NCBI GenBank assembly: GCA_016722025.1
Contig: JADKGZ010000003.1
Location: 186,001 to 250,000 of the forward strand
Source: Acidimicrobiaceae bacterium
GTDB taxonomy: Bacteria; Actinomycetota; Acidimicrobiia; Acidimicrobiales; Ilumatobacteraceae
DNA: 64,000 nucleotides
Direction of reading: 5' to 3'
The notes beneath the pieces are model-generated. The model did not search any database, was not told where the DNA came from, and was given only the letters and a program-made list of their open reading frames with translations. The stretch's first letter is position 1, and every line of letters begins with the position of its first letter. The translations under genes were made by a program, and so were the position numbers. Of this stretch, positions 18,901 through 27,050 are shown piece by piece.

Positions 18901-20460
18901 ATGCGTCGCACCCTGAGCACCCTCGCCGCCGCCGCCCTGCTGGTGTCGGCCTGCACCGACGACAACAAGGTGACGTCCACCGAGTCCAACTCCGGCAGCA
19001 CGGTGGCCGGCAGTGAGACCACCGATCCTGGAACCACCGATCCGGGAACGACCGACCCGGGCACGACCGACGCCACCACGCCCACCGGCGACGCGTTCGA
19101 GTGGGAAGAGTTCGACAGCGACGGTGTGGTGCAGACCGGGCACCTGGAAGTGCCGATCGACTACGACGACCCTGCACAGGGCACCTTCGATCTGTACGTC
19201 GCGCGCCACCTGGCCGACCCGGCCAAGCGCATCGGCAGCCTGCTGGTGAACCCCGGTGGCCCCGGCTTCGGCGGCAGCGACTTCGCCATCTACGCCGACC
19301 AGATCTACGGCCAGGCGATCATCCAGCAGTTCGACATCATCGGCTGGGATCCGCGCGGCACCGGCCTCACCACGCCGGCCATCGACTGCACCGACGACTA
19401 CGACCGCTTCTACGCCAGCCTCGACGTCACGCCCGACGACGATGCCGAGCGCCAGCAGATCGCCGACACGGCCGAGGAGTTCGCCAGCGAGTGCGCCACG
19501 AAGAACGCCGACATCCTCGAGTTCATCGGCACCAACAACTCGGCGCGCGACATGGACTCCATCCGGGCCGCGCTCGGTGAGGAGACCATCAGCTACTTCG
19601 GGTTCAGCTACGGCAGCGAGCTGGGCGCCACCTGGGCGACGCTGTTCCCCGACACCGTGCGCGCAGCCGTGCTCGACGGCGCCGCCGACCCCACCGCCGG
19701 CTACATCGAGTCGGGCCTGCAGCAGAGCGTCGGCTTCGAGAGCTCGCTCGCCACCTTCCTGCAGCAGTGCAGCGACGATCCGAGCTGCGAGTTCCACAAC
19801 GACGGCAACGCGGAGCAGGCATTCGATCAGCTGATGACGGCGCTCGACGAGCAGCCCGTGCCGTCGAGCGAGGGCCGGCCCGACGTGAACCTGCAGGTCG
19901 CCATCTCCGGCGTCTTCCAGGCGATGTACTCCGACCAGCTCTGGCAGCAGTTGGCGCAGGCCCTCAAGGATGCGCAGGGCGGCAACGGCGCCGGCCTGCT
20001 GCAGCTCTACGACGACTACTACGCCCGCAACGAGGACGGCACCTACGACAACTCGCTGGAAGCGTTCCAGACCATCTTCTGCATGGACACCACCGAGCGG
20101 TTGACGGTGGCGGAGGAAGACGCGGCGGTGCCGCAGTTCCAGGCAGCTGCTCCTCGGCTCTCGCCCGGCACCACCGGCAGCTACTTCTGCACGTTCTACC
20201 CCGAGACCCAGGATCCGCGAGTCGACATCACCGGCGCTGGTGCCGGCCCCATCCTGGTCATGGGCACCACCGGCGACCCGTCCACCCCGCTGGACAGCAC
20301 GCGGCGGATGGCCGACTCGTTGGAGGACGGCCGCCTGGTGATCGTCACCGCCAACCAGCACACCGGCTACGGCGTCAACGTGTGCTCCAGCGACATCATC
20401 GAGCAGTACCTGGTCGACCCGGTGGCCAACGCGCCCACCGACGGGGCGGAGTGCCCGTAG
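18901..20460 (+). CDS. Secreted S33-type (tripeptidyl aminopeptidase-like) lipoprotein hydrolase, tandem paralogue
   Basis: Paralogue of the preceding gene, 519 residues, with lipobox LLVSAC, a TTDPGTTDPGTTDPGT-type linker and the same triad: GFSYGSELGATWA (Ser), GTTGDPSTPL (Asp), TANQHTGYG (His). Long stretches are identical to the upstream copy (for example SARDMDSIR, LFPDTVRAAVLDGA), indicating tandem duplication with later divergence in the lid region. Both probably act in extracellular peptide use or envelope turnover. No gene between them. Confidence 0.88.
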   Translation: MRRTLSTLAAAALLVSACTDDNKVTSTESNSGSTVAGSETTDPGTTDPGTTDPGTTDATTPTGDAFEWEEFDSDGVVQTGHLEVPIDYDDPAQGTFDLYVARHLADPAKRIGSLLVNPGGPGFGGSDFAIYADQIYGQAIIQQFDIIGWDPRGTGLTTPAIDCTDDYDRFYASLDVTPDDDAERQQIADTAEEFASECATKNADILEFIGTNNSARDMDSIRAALGEETISYFGFSYGSELGATWATLFPDTVRAAVLDGAADPTAGYIESGLQQSVGFESSLATFLQQCSDDPSCEFHNDGNAEQAFDQLMTALDEQPVPSSEGRPDVNLQVAISGVFQAMYSDQLWQQLAQALKDAQGGNGAGLLQLYDDYYARNEDGTYDNSLEAFQTIFCMDTTERLTVAEEDAAVPQFQAAAPRLSPGTTGSYFCTFYPETQDPRVDITGAGAGPILVMGTTGDPSTPLDSTRRMADSLEDGRLVIVTANQHTGYGVNVCSSDIIEQYLVDPVANAPTDGAECP

Positions 20461-20493
20461 GCGCTTCCCGTTGCGGCCGCGGGCCTGGTCGAT

Positions 20494-20721
20494 TCAGCCG
20501 AACGAACCTCTGGGGAGCTGAAGGCGTGTGGTGTCGGCACGCAGCGTGACCCACGCCTCGGCCACCACCACCCGGTCGTGATCGTGGTGATGAACCACGG
20601 CACCGGAGATCACCGCCACGTCGGCGTCGGCATCGTGCACGAGGCCCTGCGACAACCACACCATCTCCTCGGTGGAGCACCACCAGGGCGCCGCAGGCCG
20701 GGGTGGTGTGGGTGTGGCCAT
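20494..20721 (-). CDS. Small hypothetical protein
   Basis: A possible 75-residue protein from ATG 20721, convergent with the peptidase. The sequence (EEMVWLSQGLVHDADADVAV ... HHHDHDRVVVAEAWVTL) looks like a folded beta-rich domain rather than an antisense shadow, with a histidine-rich HHHDHD stretch that might bind metal. No family is recognised. The rest of the interval 20461-20829 contains only this and the hairpin at 20772-20810. Confidence 0.4.
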   Translation of the reverse strand: MATPTPPRPAAPWWCSTEEMVWLSQGLVHDADADVAVISGAVVHHHDHDRVVVAEAWVTLRADTTRLQLPRGSFG

Positions 20722-20771
20722 CGCGGGAACGGGGCAGTGCCGTGCCGGGCACCGCACGCAGTGCCCAGAAC

Positions 20772-20810
20772 GAGAGCAGCCCGAACCTCTTGCAGGTTCG
20801 GGCTGTTCTC
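20772..20810. terminator. Long perfect hairpin beside tRNA-Ser
   Basis: Arms 20772-20788 and 20794-20810 pair over 17 bp (one G-U) around a 5-nt loop, with the core AGCCCGAACCT / AGGTTCGGGCT. It lies 20 bp beyond the 3' end of the minus-strand tRNA-Ser and upstream of the small gene. No clear U-tract follows on either strand. It is probably the tRNA transcript terminator or a processing signal. Confidence 0.55.
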
Positions 20811-20829
20811 GACCCCTTACGGGATCATC

Positions 20830-20917
20830 TGGCGGAAGGGGTGGGATTTGAACCCACGGAGGCTTGCACCTCGCACGCTTTCGAGGCGTGTCCCTTTGGC
20901 CGCTCGGGCACCCTTCC
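20830..20917 (-). tRNA. tRNA-Ser (anticodon CGA)
   Basis: An 88-nt class II tRNA including an encoded CCA (20830-20832). The 7-bp acceptor stem GGAAGGG/CCCTTCC is perfect, the T-arm GTGGG TTCAAAT CCCAC is canonical, the anticodon loop reads CTCGAAA (anticodon CGA) and a long variable arm is present, as expected for serine. Confidence 0.96.
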
Positions 20918-20977
20918 GGGGCGGCAGGTTAGCGGGTGCTGCGACGCTCGCCACCGGCGGTTCTCCCTCCTGCGGCC

Positions 20978-22003
20978 ATGCCGACGTCGGCCCTGCTCAC
21001 AGCGGGCGAAACGCTCAAGCTCAAGATTCGGTATGCCGAAGAAGGTTTCGTGCATGCAGATCTCTTTGCCGACGAAACTGGCTTCACCCCTCGTCCGGCC
21101 TGGCAGGTGATCGAGGCGGCGCGCCGGCAGATGCTGACGGGCGAGCTGTCGCTGGCCACCGCACCGACCACGCACGTCTACCTGCGTGACGGCCAGGTGT
21201 ACTTCGCCGAGCGCACCACCGACGGTGGGCTGGGCGTACGACTGCTCGTGGAAGGCGTGATCACCCGCCAGCAGATGGGCAAGGGCGCCTTGCTGGTGAG
21301 CGGCGTCGAGCACCTCGGGCGCATGTTCCAACGCGACTCGACGATCGACCGGCAGTCGGTGGAGCTGTGCGTGGAGCTGATGACCGACGACGTGCTGACC
21401 ACCGTGGCCAACGACGTGATCGAGCGCTACACGATGACGATGTACAAGCGGCACCCCAACGGCATCGACCGTTGGCTGCCGAACCGGGTGGAGGTGGTCA
21501 CTCGCATCGTGGAGGGCTCGCACCTCGCCGATCCGGCGACGACACCCATCCCCGCGCCGGCAGCTGCCGCGCCCGCAGCCTCCGTTGTCGCACCCGCCGC
21601 GCCCGCGCGGCCGACGCCTCCGATCGCTGCTGCCGCGCCCCTGGAGGCCGCGACCCCCGCCGCGACCGTGACCCCGGTGGACGACCCGGCACCGGTCGCC
21701 GCCGTCGAGCCGCCTGCGGCCGCAGAACCGGTCGCAGCCGCCGAGCCTGCGCACGACGACCTACCGGAGGTCGAGGCGAGCGACGAGCACGCGTTCTCCG
21801 CAGCAGCAGCCTCGGCAGACGACGACTCGAGCATCCGGCTGGCGCAGTCCGCGATGGACGCGATCATGTCGACTGCCATCGCCGACGAGGTGGCCGACGC
21901 CGTGCGCCGCGCGTTGGAGGCAATCGATGCCGCGGCACAGCCGCTGCCCAGCCTGTCGCCCACCGACTTCGAGCTGACGCCGAGCCCGAGCCCCGGTCTC
22001 TGA
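20978..22003 (+). CDS. DUF4388-domain protein with Ala/Pro-rich tail
   Basis: Protein of 341 residues. The N-terminal half resembles DUF4388 (MLTGELSLATAPTTHVYLRDGQVYFAE, about residues 52-78), a module found in proteins linked to T4P-type signalling and gliding systems. After about residue 185 comes a long low-complexity A/P/V/E region and a final amphipathic helix (SSIRLAQSAMDAIMSTAIADEV). The start at 20978 is chosen because the in-frame extension to 20936 runs toward the tRNA. The role is unknown; the T4P locus 4 kb downstream makes a regulatory link possible (inference). Confidence 0.65.
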   Translation: MPTSALLTAGETLKLKIRYAEEGFVHADLFADETGFTPRPAWQVIEAARRQMLTGELSLATAPTTHVYLRDGQVYFAERTTDGGLGVRLLVEGVITRQQMGKGALLVSGVEHLGRMFQRDSTIDRQSVELCVELMTDDVLTTVANDVIERYTMTMYKRHPNGIDRWLPNRVEVVTRIVEGSHLADPATTPIPAPAAAAPAASVVAPAAPARPTPPIAAAAPLEAATPAATVTPVDDPAPVAAVEPPAAAEPVAAAEPAHDDLPEVEASDEHAFSAAAASADDDSSIRLAQSAMDAIMSTAIADEVADAVRRALEAIDAAAQPLPSLSPTDFELTPSPSPGL

Positions 22004-22026
22004 CCTGGCGTCGAGCCCGCGCCGGA

Positions 22027-22497
22027 TCACCCGCGACGAGCGGCGAAGAACGCCTTCAGCAGCTGCCCGCACTCCAGCGCGAGCACGCCACCCTGCACCG
22101 GCGGCCGGTGGTTCAGCCGGTCGTCGGCGCACACCTGGTAGAGGCTCTCCACCGCCCCCGCCTTCGGGTCGATGGCGCCGTACACCAGCCGGCCGATGCG
22201 ACCGTTCACCAGCGCGCCGGCGCACATCACGCACGGCTCCAAGGTCACGTACAGCGTGCAGTCGGTCAATCGCCAGTGGCCCACCACCGTGGCCGCATCG
22301 CGCAGTGCCAGCACTTCGGCATGCGCCGTGGGGTCGCCGTGCAGTTCGCGCTCGTTGTGCCGAGCCGCGATCACCACGCCGTCGCGAACCACCACGGCAC
22401 CGATGGGAACGTCGTCGTGCAGCGCCGCCGCCCGGGCCTGGGCCAGCGCCAACTGCATCGCCTCCGTGTCGGACAACGCAAATGAGGACAACGACAT
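22027..22497 (-). CDS. tadA: tRNA-specific adenosine deaminase
   Basis: Zinc-dependent deaminase of 156 residues converting A34 to inosine in tRNA-Arg(ACG). The zinc site is complete: PTAHAEVLALRDA (His and catalytic Glu) and TLEPCVMCAGALV (PCxxC). The C-terminal region LYQVCADDRLNHRPPVQGGVL matches TadA rather than cytidine or guanine deaminases. Convergent with the DUF4388 gene. Confidence 0.93.
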   Translation of the reverse strand: MSLSSFALSDTEAMQLALAQARAAALHDDVPIGAVVVRDGVVIAARHNERELHGDPTAHAEVLALRDAATVVGHWRLTDCTLYVTLEPCVMCAGALVNGRIGRLVYGAIDPKAGAVESLYQVCADDRLNHRPPVQGGVLALECGQLLKAFFAARRG

Positions 22498-22531
22498 CAG
22501 AGGAACTCTACGAGCAACGTCGAAACCAACT

Positions 22532-22663
22532 CACAGCGGGCTCGCCGAGCCGATCGCCGTCACCGGCATCGTGCGCCCTCCGTGGTTGGCGGCCGTCGTC
22601 GACGAAGTCGGCGTGCTCACCTGCTCGCTGGCCGAAGCCATCGCCTCCTACGCCTCCCTCTGA
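22532..22663 (+). pseudogene. Orphan 3' fragment of the hydrolase-like gene
   Basis: Codons for HSGLAEPIAVTGIVRPPW through the stop match the last 44 residues of the gene at 8302-8952, with only the final residues changed (TYAAV to SYASL). No start or 5' part is present. The preserved frame suggests a recent copying event or conversion between the two loci. Confidence 0.8.
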
Positions 22664-22865
22664 CGTCCCGACCCCCAAGTCCCTCCGATCGCCTGACCCC
22701 ACCCAGCCATCCGAGTGTGTGGCGACCACCCGAGTCTGTGGGGCGAGGTCCGAGTGTCAGCCGCCCGCCGGGACGTCGGCCGGCACTCGGATGGTCGGCC
22801 GGCACTCGGATGGTCAGGGGTCCGGGCACTCGACTCCAGGGGACTTCACCATCGACGCGCACGTC
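22532..22865. repeat. Segmental duplication, copy 2
   Basis: A 334-bp near-identical copy of 8821-9172, inserted 34 bp upstream of tadA. It lacks one 19-bp unit of copy 1. The non-coding part again has plus-strand CCGAGTG units followed by inverted CACTCGGATGGTCGGCCGG units. The remaining interval to the TetR gene (22866-22918) holds a short direct repeat, GACGTTCAGGGCTTGA, at about 22900-22930. No gene is seen in 22664-22918. Confidence 0.85.
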
Positions 22866-22918
22866 AGTGGACAGGGCCACACAGCAGTCTCGATCGCATG
22901 ACGTTCAGGGCTTGACGT

Positions 22919-23566
22919 TCAGGGCTTGAGCGTCGCGCGGACGATCGTGTCGGCGATCCAGTCCTCGACCTGATCGACAGTGAGTTGGTGATCGTCGATC
23001 AGCAGCAGCGCAAGTCGAGTGTCGGCGAGGGCTGCGATGGTGAGCGCAGCTTGTTCGGCGTCGAGCCCCGGTCGCAACGCGCCGAGCGAGGCGAGCTTGC
23101 CGGCAACCATGCCGGCACCGGCTCGATGACGCCGACCGCCCTCCTCGAGGGCCGGCGCGAGCCCGTCGTCGGTGTAGCTGCCGGCCAGGCCGGCACGAAG
23201 AATGTCGCCACAGCGCTCGATCAATCGTCGCGTGATGCGAGCCGGAGCGCGGGCCACGACCAGTGGATCGGTCTCGTCGAGCAGCGGCGCAACGATTTCG
23301 CCGATCTGAGCCTCGGCGTCGATCAGATCGTTGAGCTGGCGGACCAGTTCGGGTTTGTTCCCGACGCTGTCGTAGATCGTCTGCACCGACACACCGGTGT
23401 CGGTTGCAATGTCTTTCAGGGTCGTCGCCGCGTAGCCATGTTCGGCGAAACGACGTCGAGCGGCGGCCAGGATGTCGCGGCGGGTCTGTTCGGCCTGCAG
23501 TGCGCGCCTCCTCGGAAGCGGTGGCGTACCAGTCTCCGGTTTTGCAGCCATTTCGCTTGACTCCAT
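22919..23566 (-). CDS. TetR/AcrR family transcriptional regulator
   Basis: Regulator of 215 residues. The N-terminal helix-turn-helix is typical of TetR: ILAAARRRFAEHGYAATTLKDIATDTGVSVQTIYDSVGNK. The C-terminal ligand-binding half is all-helical and has no recognisable ligand signature. The start at 23566 (MESSEM) is preferred; an ATG at 23551 is the alternative. It is divergent from a small membrane protein with dyad-symmetric sites between them, the usual arrangement for a repressor of its neighbour and itself. Confidence 0.88.
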   Translation of the reverse strand: MESSEMAAKPETGTPPLPRRRALQAEQTRRDILAAARRRFAEHGYAATTLKDIATDTGVSVQTIYDSVGNKPELVRQLNDLIDAEAQIGEIVAPLLDETDPLVVARAPARITRRLIERCGDILRAGLAGSYTDDGLAPALEEGGRRHRAGAGMVAGKLASLGALRPGLDAEQAALTIAALADTRLALLLIDDHQLTVDQVEDWIADTIVRATLKP

Positions 23567-23573
23567 CCAAGTC

Positions 23574-23627
23574 ACTTGTGTATATATCAAGTAATCGTAC
23601 CTACATACGATCACTTGAAGTATACTT
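23574..23627. promoter_or_regulatory. Divergent promoter region with three dyad-symmetric sites
   Basis: An AT-rich island between the TetR and membrane-protein genes. It holds ACTTG-N9-CAAGT (23574-23592), a 30-bp inverted repeat with 11 of 12 matching arms CAAGTAATCGTA / TACGATCACTTG (23588-23617) and the perfect palindrome GAAGTATACTTC (23616-23627). These are good TetR operator candidates. A ribosome-binding site (AGAGGAGAT, 23633-23641) follows for the plus-strand gene. Confidence 0.6.
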
Positions 23628-23646
23628 CGACCAGAGGAGATCCAGC

Positions 23647-24336
23647 ATGGCAAGTGTCGAGAGCTCATCGGTGCCGACGGCGGTTCGTTTGGCGCCACCT
23701 CGAGTCATCGGTGGTGTCGGCGGCTTCGTCTTCGTCACCACCGTCGTCGTCCAGAACGTGATTCGGGGGTCCATCGCTCCGAAGAACGACGCCGCCGTGA
23801 GCAAGGTCGTCGAGTTCTACGCCGATCACCGCAGCACCACGCTGGTGCTGGCGGCGCTCTTCGTCGTCGGCGCGGTCGGCGGGGCGGCGTTCAACGCAGG
23901 GCTGCTCTCACGCTTGGCAGCAGCACCCTCACGGGCACCGGCGCTCGCCGGCACCATCGGGTTCATCGGGGTGTTTGCGCTGTTCTCATCGGTGGTTGCT
24001 ACGGATGTGGCGCTGTCGGGATACGTACATCTCGGCTCACCGAACACCGACGTCGTCTCGGCGCTGTGGATGCTGCACAACTCGCTCTTCGGCATCCTCG
24101 GCATCGCACTGGGCATCGCTCTTGCGGGCTTCTCAGCTGCGGCCGCCGCCGGCGGGCTCGTTGCGGCACCATGGAAGCAAGCGGGAGGAGTCGCAGGATT
24201 GCTGCTCGCAGTGTCAGCAGCAACGACGCCGCTGGCTCTCGACGGCAGCCCGGTGATGTTCGTCGGCCTCGTCGGCTTCCTGGTGTGGCTCGTCTTCGTC
24301 GCGACCACGTCGCGCGCCCTGCTCGGCAACCGCTGA
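23647..24336 (+). CDS. Small integral membrane protein, TetR-controlled
   Basis: Protein of 229 residues with about six hydrophobic segments, for example GGVGGFVFVTTVVVQNV, LVLAALFVVGAVGGAAF, TIGFIGVFALFSSVVATDV, LFGILGIALGIALAGF and VMFVGLVGFLVWLVFVAT. It resembles DUF4386-like or other uncharacterised four- to six-helix proteins often found next to TetR genes; no transport signature is seen. A strong Shine-Dalgarno sequence lies 6 bp upstream of the ATG. Probably induced when the divergent TetR repressor binds its ligand. Confidence 0.75.
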   Translation: MASVESSSVPTAVRLAPPRVIGGVGGFVFVTTVVVQNVIRGSIAPKNDAAVSKVVEFYADHRSTTLVLAALFVVGAVGGAAFNAGLLSRLAAAPSRAPALAGTIGFIGVFALFSSVVATDVALSGYVHLGSPNTDVVSALWMLHNSLFGILGIALGIALAGFSAAAAAGGLVAAPWKQAGGVAGLLLAVSAATTPLALDGSPVMFVGLVGFLVWLVFVATTSRALLGNR

Positions 24337-24348
24337 GCCGGCTGTCAT

Positions 24349-24435
24349 TGGCGGAGGGGGTGGGATTCGAACCCACGGAGGGTTGCCCCTCACACGCTTT
24401 CCAAGCGTGCCGATTCGGCCGCTCTCGCACCCTCC
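24349..24435 (-). tRNA. tRNA-Ser (anticodon GGA), one base short in the acceptor stem
   Basis: Class II tRNA with encoded CCA (24349-24351), T-arm GTGGG TTCGAAT CCCAC, long variable arm and anticodon loop TTGGAAA (anticodon GGA). The 3' acceptor strand is CCCCTCC, but the 5' strand reads GGAGGG before the conserved TG at positions 8-9, one G short of the expected GGAGGGG. The missing base is in the C-run at 24430-24432 on the plus strand. A sequencing deletion is the simplest explanation. Confidence 0.92.
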
Positions 24436-24497
24436 CGGGTGGCGACGCAGGCTAGCGGCAACGTTGGGGATTGTCGCTAGGCTTCGCCGAAGCACCC

Positions 24498-24623
24498 GCT
24501 GAGTGTGGTGACGGTCGGGCCCTGTGCGACGGGCGTCCGGGAATCAGGTCAGGACCGGGAGGTAGCAGCCTTCAACGGTGCCGCTTGTGTGCCGCAGGCC
24601 ACCTGGCCGTCACCACAGCCAGC
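24498..24623 (+). ncRNA. ffs: Signal recognition particle RNA, bacterial small type
   Basis: The SRP54-binding hairpin is recognisable: CAGGTCAGGACC, a GGGA tetraloop and GGTAGCAGCC (about 24545-24570), corresponding to the canonical GGTCAGG...GGAAGG-AGCAGCC. The ends close with a perfect 11-bp stem, TGTGGTGACGG (24504-24514) with CCGTCACCACA (24607-24617). The RNA forms the core of the particle that targets ribosomes to the membrane. Ends are estimated from the outer stem. Confidence 0.85.
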
Positions 24624-24637
24624 GGGTGCGGCGACAG

Positions 24638-25543
24638 TCAGCGGGAGTTGTCGTTCCCCGCCGCACGAGCGGCTGCTCGCTGCCATACTCGCTGCGCACG
24701 ATCGGCCAGGTCGGGGGCACCCAGGCGTGCGGCCACCGCGGCCAGCGCCGGCGTGGGCCCCTGCCACAGCCAGTCGTCGACGGCACCCACGGGCACGTCG
24801 GTGGCGGTGGTGGCGATCACCCGGAACAGCAGCGCATCGGCCATCTGGTCGTGCAAGGTGCGAGCCAGCTTCTCGGCGCCGCGCAGGCCGGGCAGGCCCC
24901 AGTCGCCCGAGGAGGCGGGAATGGCGTCGATGCTGCCGAACTTGGCGAGCACGGTGGAAGCGCTCTTCGCACCCCAGCCGGGGAGGCCGGGAAAGCCGTC
25001 GGCCGAGTCGCCCACCAGCGCCAGGTAGTCGGCGATGGAGCTGGGCGGCACACCGAACTTCACCTCCACTGCGGCGGCGTCGATGATCTCGTCCTTGCGC
25101 CGGTCGTACTGCACCACTCTGGTGCCCTTCACGCACTGACCAAGGTCTTTGTCGGGGGTGATGATGAGCACCTGCTCGACCCGCGGGTCGGCGTCGGCCA
25201 CCGCCGCCGCTGCGGCCAAGGCATCGTCGGCCTCCCACTCCACCATCGGCCAGGTGGTGAAACCGCAGGCCACGAGCACTTCCTCCATCACGGGGATCTG
25301 GTGCAGCAGCACTTCGTCCATGCCCTCGCTGCTCTTGTAACCGGCGTACAGATCGTTGCGGAAGCTCTCGATCACGTGGTCGCTGGCCACGCCGACATGC
25401 GTTGCGCCGGCGGCCACCAGCTGCAGCGTGCTGGACACCACGCCCACCGCCGCGTCGTACGGCCCGGCGTCGCCGTGGCGCGAGACCTGGCCGAAGTGCT
25501 GACGGAACAACTCGTAGGTGCCGTCGATGAGGTGAACTCGCAT
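24638..25543 (-). CDS. 5'-3' exonuclease (PolA N-terminal/FEN-like)
   Basis: Stand-alone flap nuclease-like enzyme, 301 residues, related to the 5'-nuclease domain of DNA polymerase I. The conserved metal-binding acids are in MRVHLIDGTYELFR, EWEADDALAAAAA and TPDKDLGQCV, the arch region in SFRNDLYAGYKSSEG, and the helix-3-turn-helix DNA-binding loop in GDSADGFPGLPGWGAKSAS. It acts on 5' flaps and RNA primers. The start at 25543 gives the canonical N-terminus. Confidence 0.88.
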   Translation of the reverse strand: MRVHLIDGTYELFRQHFGQVSRHGDAGPYDAAVGVVSSTLQLVAAGATHVGVASDHVIESFRNDLYAGYKSSEGMDEVLLHQIPVMEEVLVACGFTTWPMVEWEADDALAAAAAVADADPRVEQVLIITPDKDLGQCVKGTRVVQYDRRKDEIIDAAAVEVKFGVPPSSIADYLALVGDSADGFPGLPGWGAKSASTVLAKFGSIDAIPASSGDWGLPGLRGAEKLARTLHDQMADALLFRVIATTATDVPVGAVDDWLWQGPTPALAAVAARLGAPDLADRAQRVWQRAAARAAGNDNSR

Positions 25544-25660
25544 CGAATGCACCGTACTGCACGAGCAACTTCTCAAGAGTTGGGCAAGACGATCCGATAA
25601 CTCCTCCGTGGCGACGGACTACTTCACCCTGAGTATTCAGATCGATCGGCGGGCCCGGGC

Positions 25661-27010
25661 ATGAGCACGAACACATCCTCATCGGGCACGGCTACGCAGG
25701 GTCTTTCGCCCAGCGCTACCGAGGTGCTGGCCGCCACGATCGCCGGCGCGGTCGAGCGGCAGCTGACGCACTACGTGTCGTCGATGTCGCAGCAGGTGGA
25801 TGCCGTGCGGCAGGCGGCGGCAGCAGACCGAGACCAGTTGCGCGACGAGCTGCAACAGCAGTTGCACGCCGTGATGGCCCAGTTGACCGCCACGCAAGAT
25901 GCTGCACTGGCGCAGCAGCAGTCGCTGCAGGCGATGCTCGAAGTGCGCCTGGCCGAGTTCTCGCAGCATCAGCAGGTGCGCCTCAACGAGGTGGAGAACC
26001 GCGTGCTCGAGGCGGGCAGCCCGAGCGGCAGCTCCATCGACGAGAACGAGCTGACGGCACTGCGCGAGCACATCGACGGCCAGAGCGCCGGCGCACACGC
26101 TCGCATCGACGAACTGCACAAGGCCACCCGCCGGTTCGACGAGCAGGCCTCGGCGATGGTGCAGCACGTCAACGACACCACGATCGCACTCTCGCAACGG
26201 ATGGACGAGGGCAACCAGGCACTGGCCACCGCAGTCGAGGAACGGCTGGGGTTCGTGCGCACGATGCTCGAATCCGTGGGTCCGGAAGTGCAGCGCCAGC
26301 TCGCCGAGCAGACCACCACGCTGCTGCAGCGAGTGGACTTCACCGAGCACAAGGTCACCGACCGCATGCTCGCGATGGAAGAGCGGGTCAACGAGCAGAA
26401 CGGCACCAAGATCGCCCAGTTGGACGCCACGATCGGCAGGGTCGGCGCCGGCTTCGACGATGCGATCGCCGCGCTGTCGCAGCGCATGCTCGAGCTGGAG
26501 AACCGTCTCTACGACGCCTCCGATCAGCTGGCGGCCTTGACGCAGCGCATCAGCACCGTTGACGACAAGGCCATGACCGAGATGAAGGAGCAGCTCTCGG
26601 CGGCGATCGGTGAAGCGATGCTCGTGCGCATCGAGGTGGACCGCATCGTGAGCACCACCGAAGAGAAGATCGGCAAGAACTCGCTGCGCATGGCAGAGAT
26701 CGAGGCGTTGCTGGTCGACGAGCTGGACGTGAGCGCGTCGGTGCAACTGGAACGCCTGGAAGAGCTCGAGCGCGCGCTCGTGGCACTCGATCCCGATCAG
26801 TTCGTACGCAAGACCGACATGAACGCCGGCTCCGCGGCCACGCGCCCGGGCACGACGTCGACACCAACGATGACACCCACGACAGCACCAACGACAGCAC
26901 CAACGACTGCTGCGGCGCCGGTACCCGGCTCGCCCAGCACATCGCTCACCCCCACGCTGCCCAGCGGCAGCTCGACCAATTCCACGGAACCGAGCCTGTC
27001 GTCGTTCTGA
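25661..27010 (+). CDS. Long coiled-coil protein at the head of the T4P locus
   Basis: Protein of 449 residues without a signal peptide. Residues about 20-385 are almost continuously helical and heptad-like, rich in Q, E and R (for example LQQQLHAVMAQLTATQDAAL, MLELENRLYDASDQLAALTQ). The C-terminal 65 residues are a T/P/S-rich disordered tail (TPTMTPTTAPTTAPTT). No enzymatic motif is seen. It is 40 bp upstream of pilB, so probably co-transcribed; a scaffold or polar-localisation role for the pilus machine is inference. A second coiled-coil protein is at 39782. Confidence 0.7.
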   Translation: MSTNTSSSGTATQGLSPSATEVLAATIAGAVERQLTHYVSSMSQQVDAVRQAAAADRDQLRDELQQQLHAVMAQLTATQDAALAQQQSLQAMLEVRLAEFSQHQQVRLNEVENRVLEAGSPSGSSIDENELTALREHIDGQSAGAHARIDELHKATRRFDEQASAMVQHVNDTTIALSQRMDEGNQALATAVEERLGFVRTMLESVGPEVQRQLAEQTTTLLQRVDFTEHKVTDRMLAMEERVNEQNGTKIAQLDATIGRVGAGFDDAIAALSQRMLELENRLYDASDQLAALTQRISTVDDKAMTEMKEQLSAAIGEAMLVRIEVDRIVSTTEEKIGKNSLRMAEIEALLVDELDVSASVQLERLEELERALVALDPDQFVRKTDMNAGSAATRPGTTSTPTMTPTTAPTTAPTTAAAPVPGSPSTSLTPTLPSGSSTNSTEPSLSSF

Positions 27011-27050
27011 CGGCCGGTTCGCAGACGACCCAGCGGCGAGAGACGGGCAG

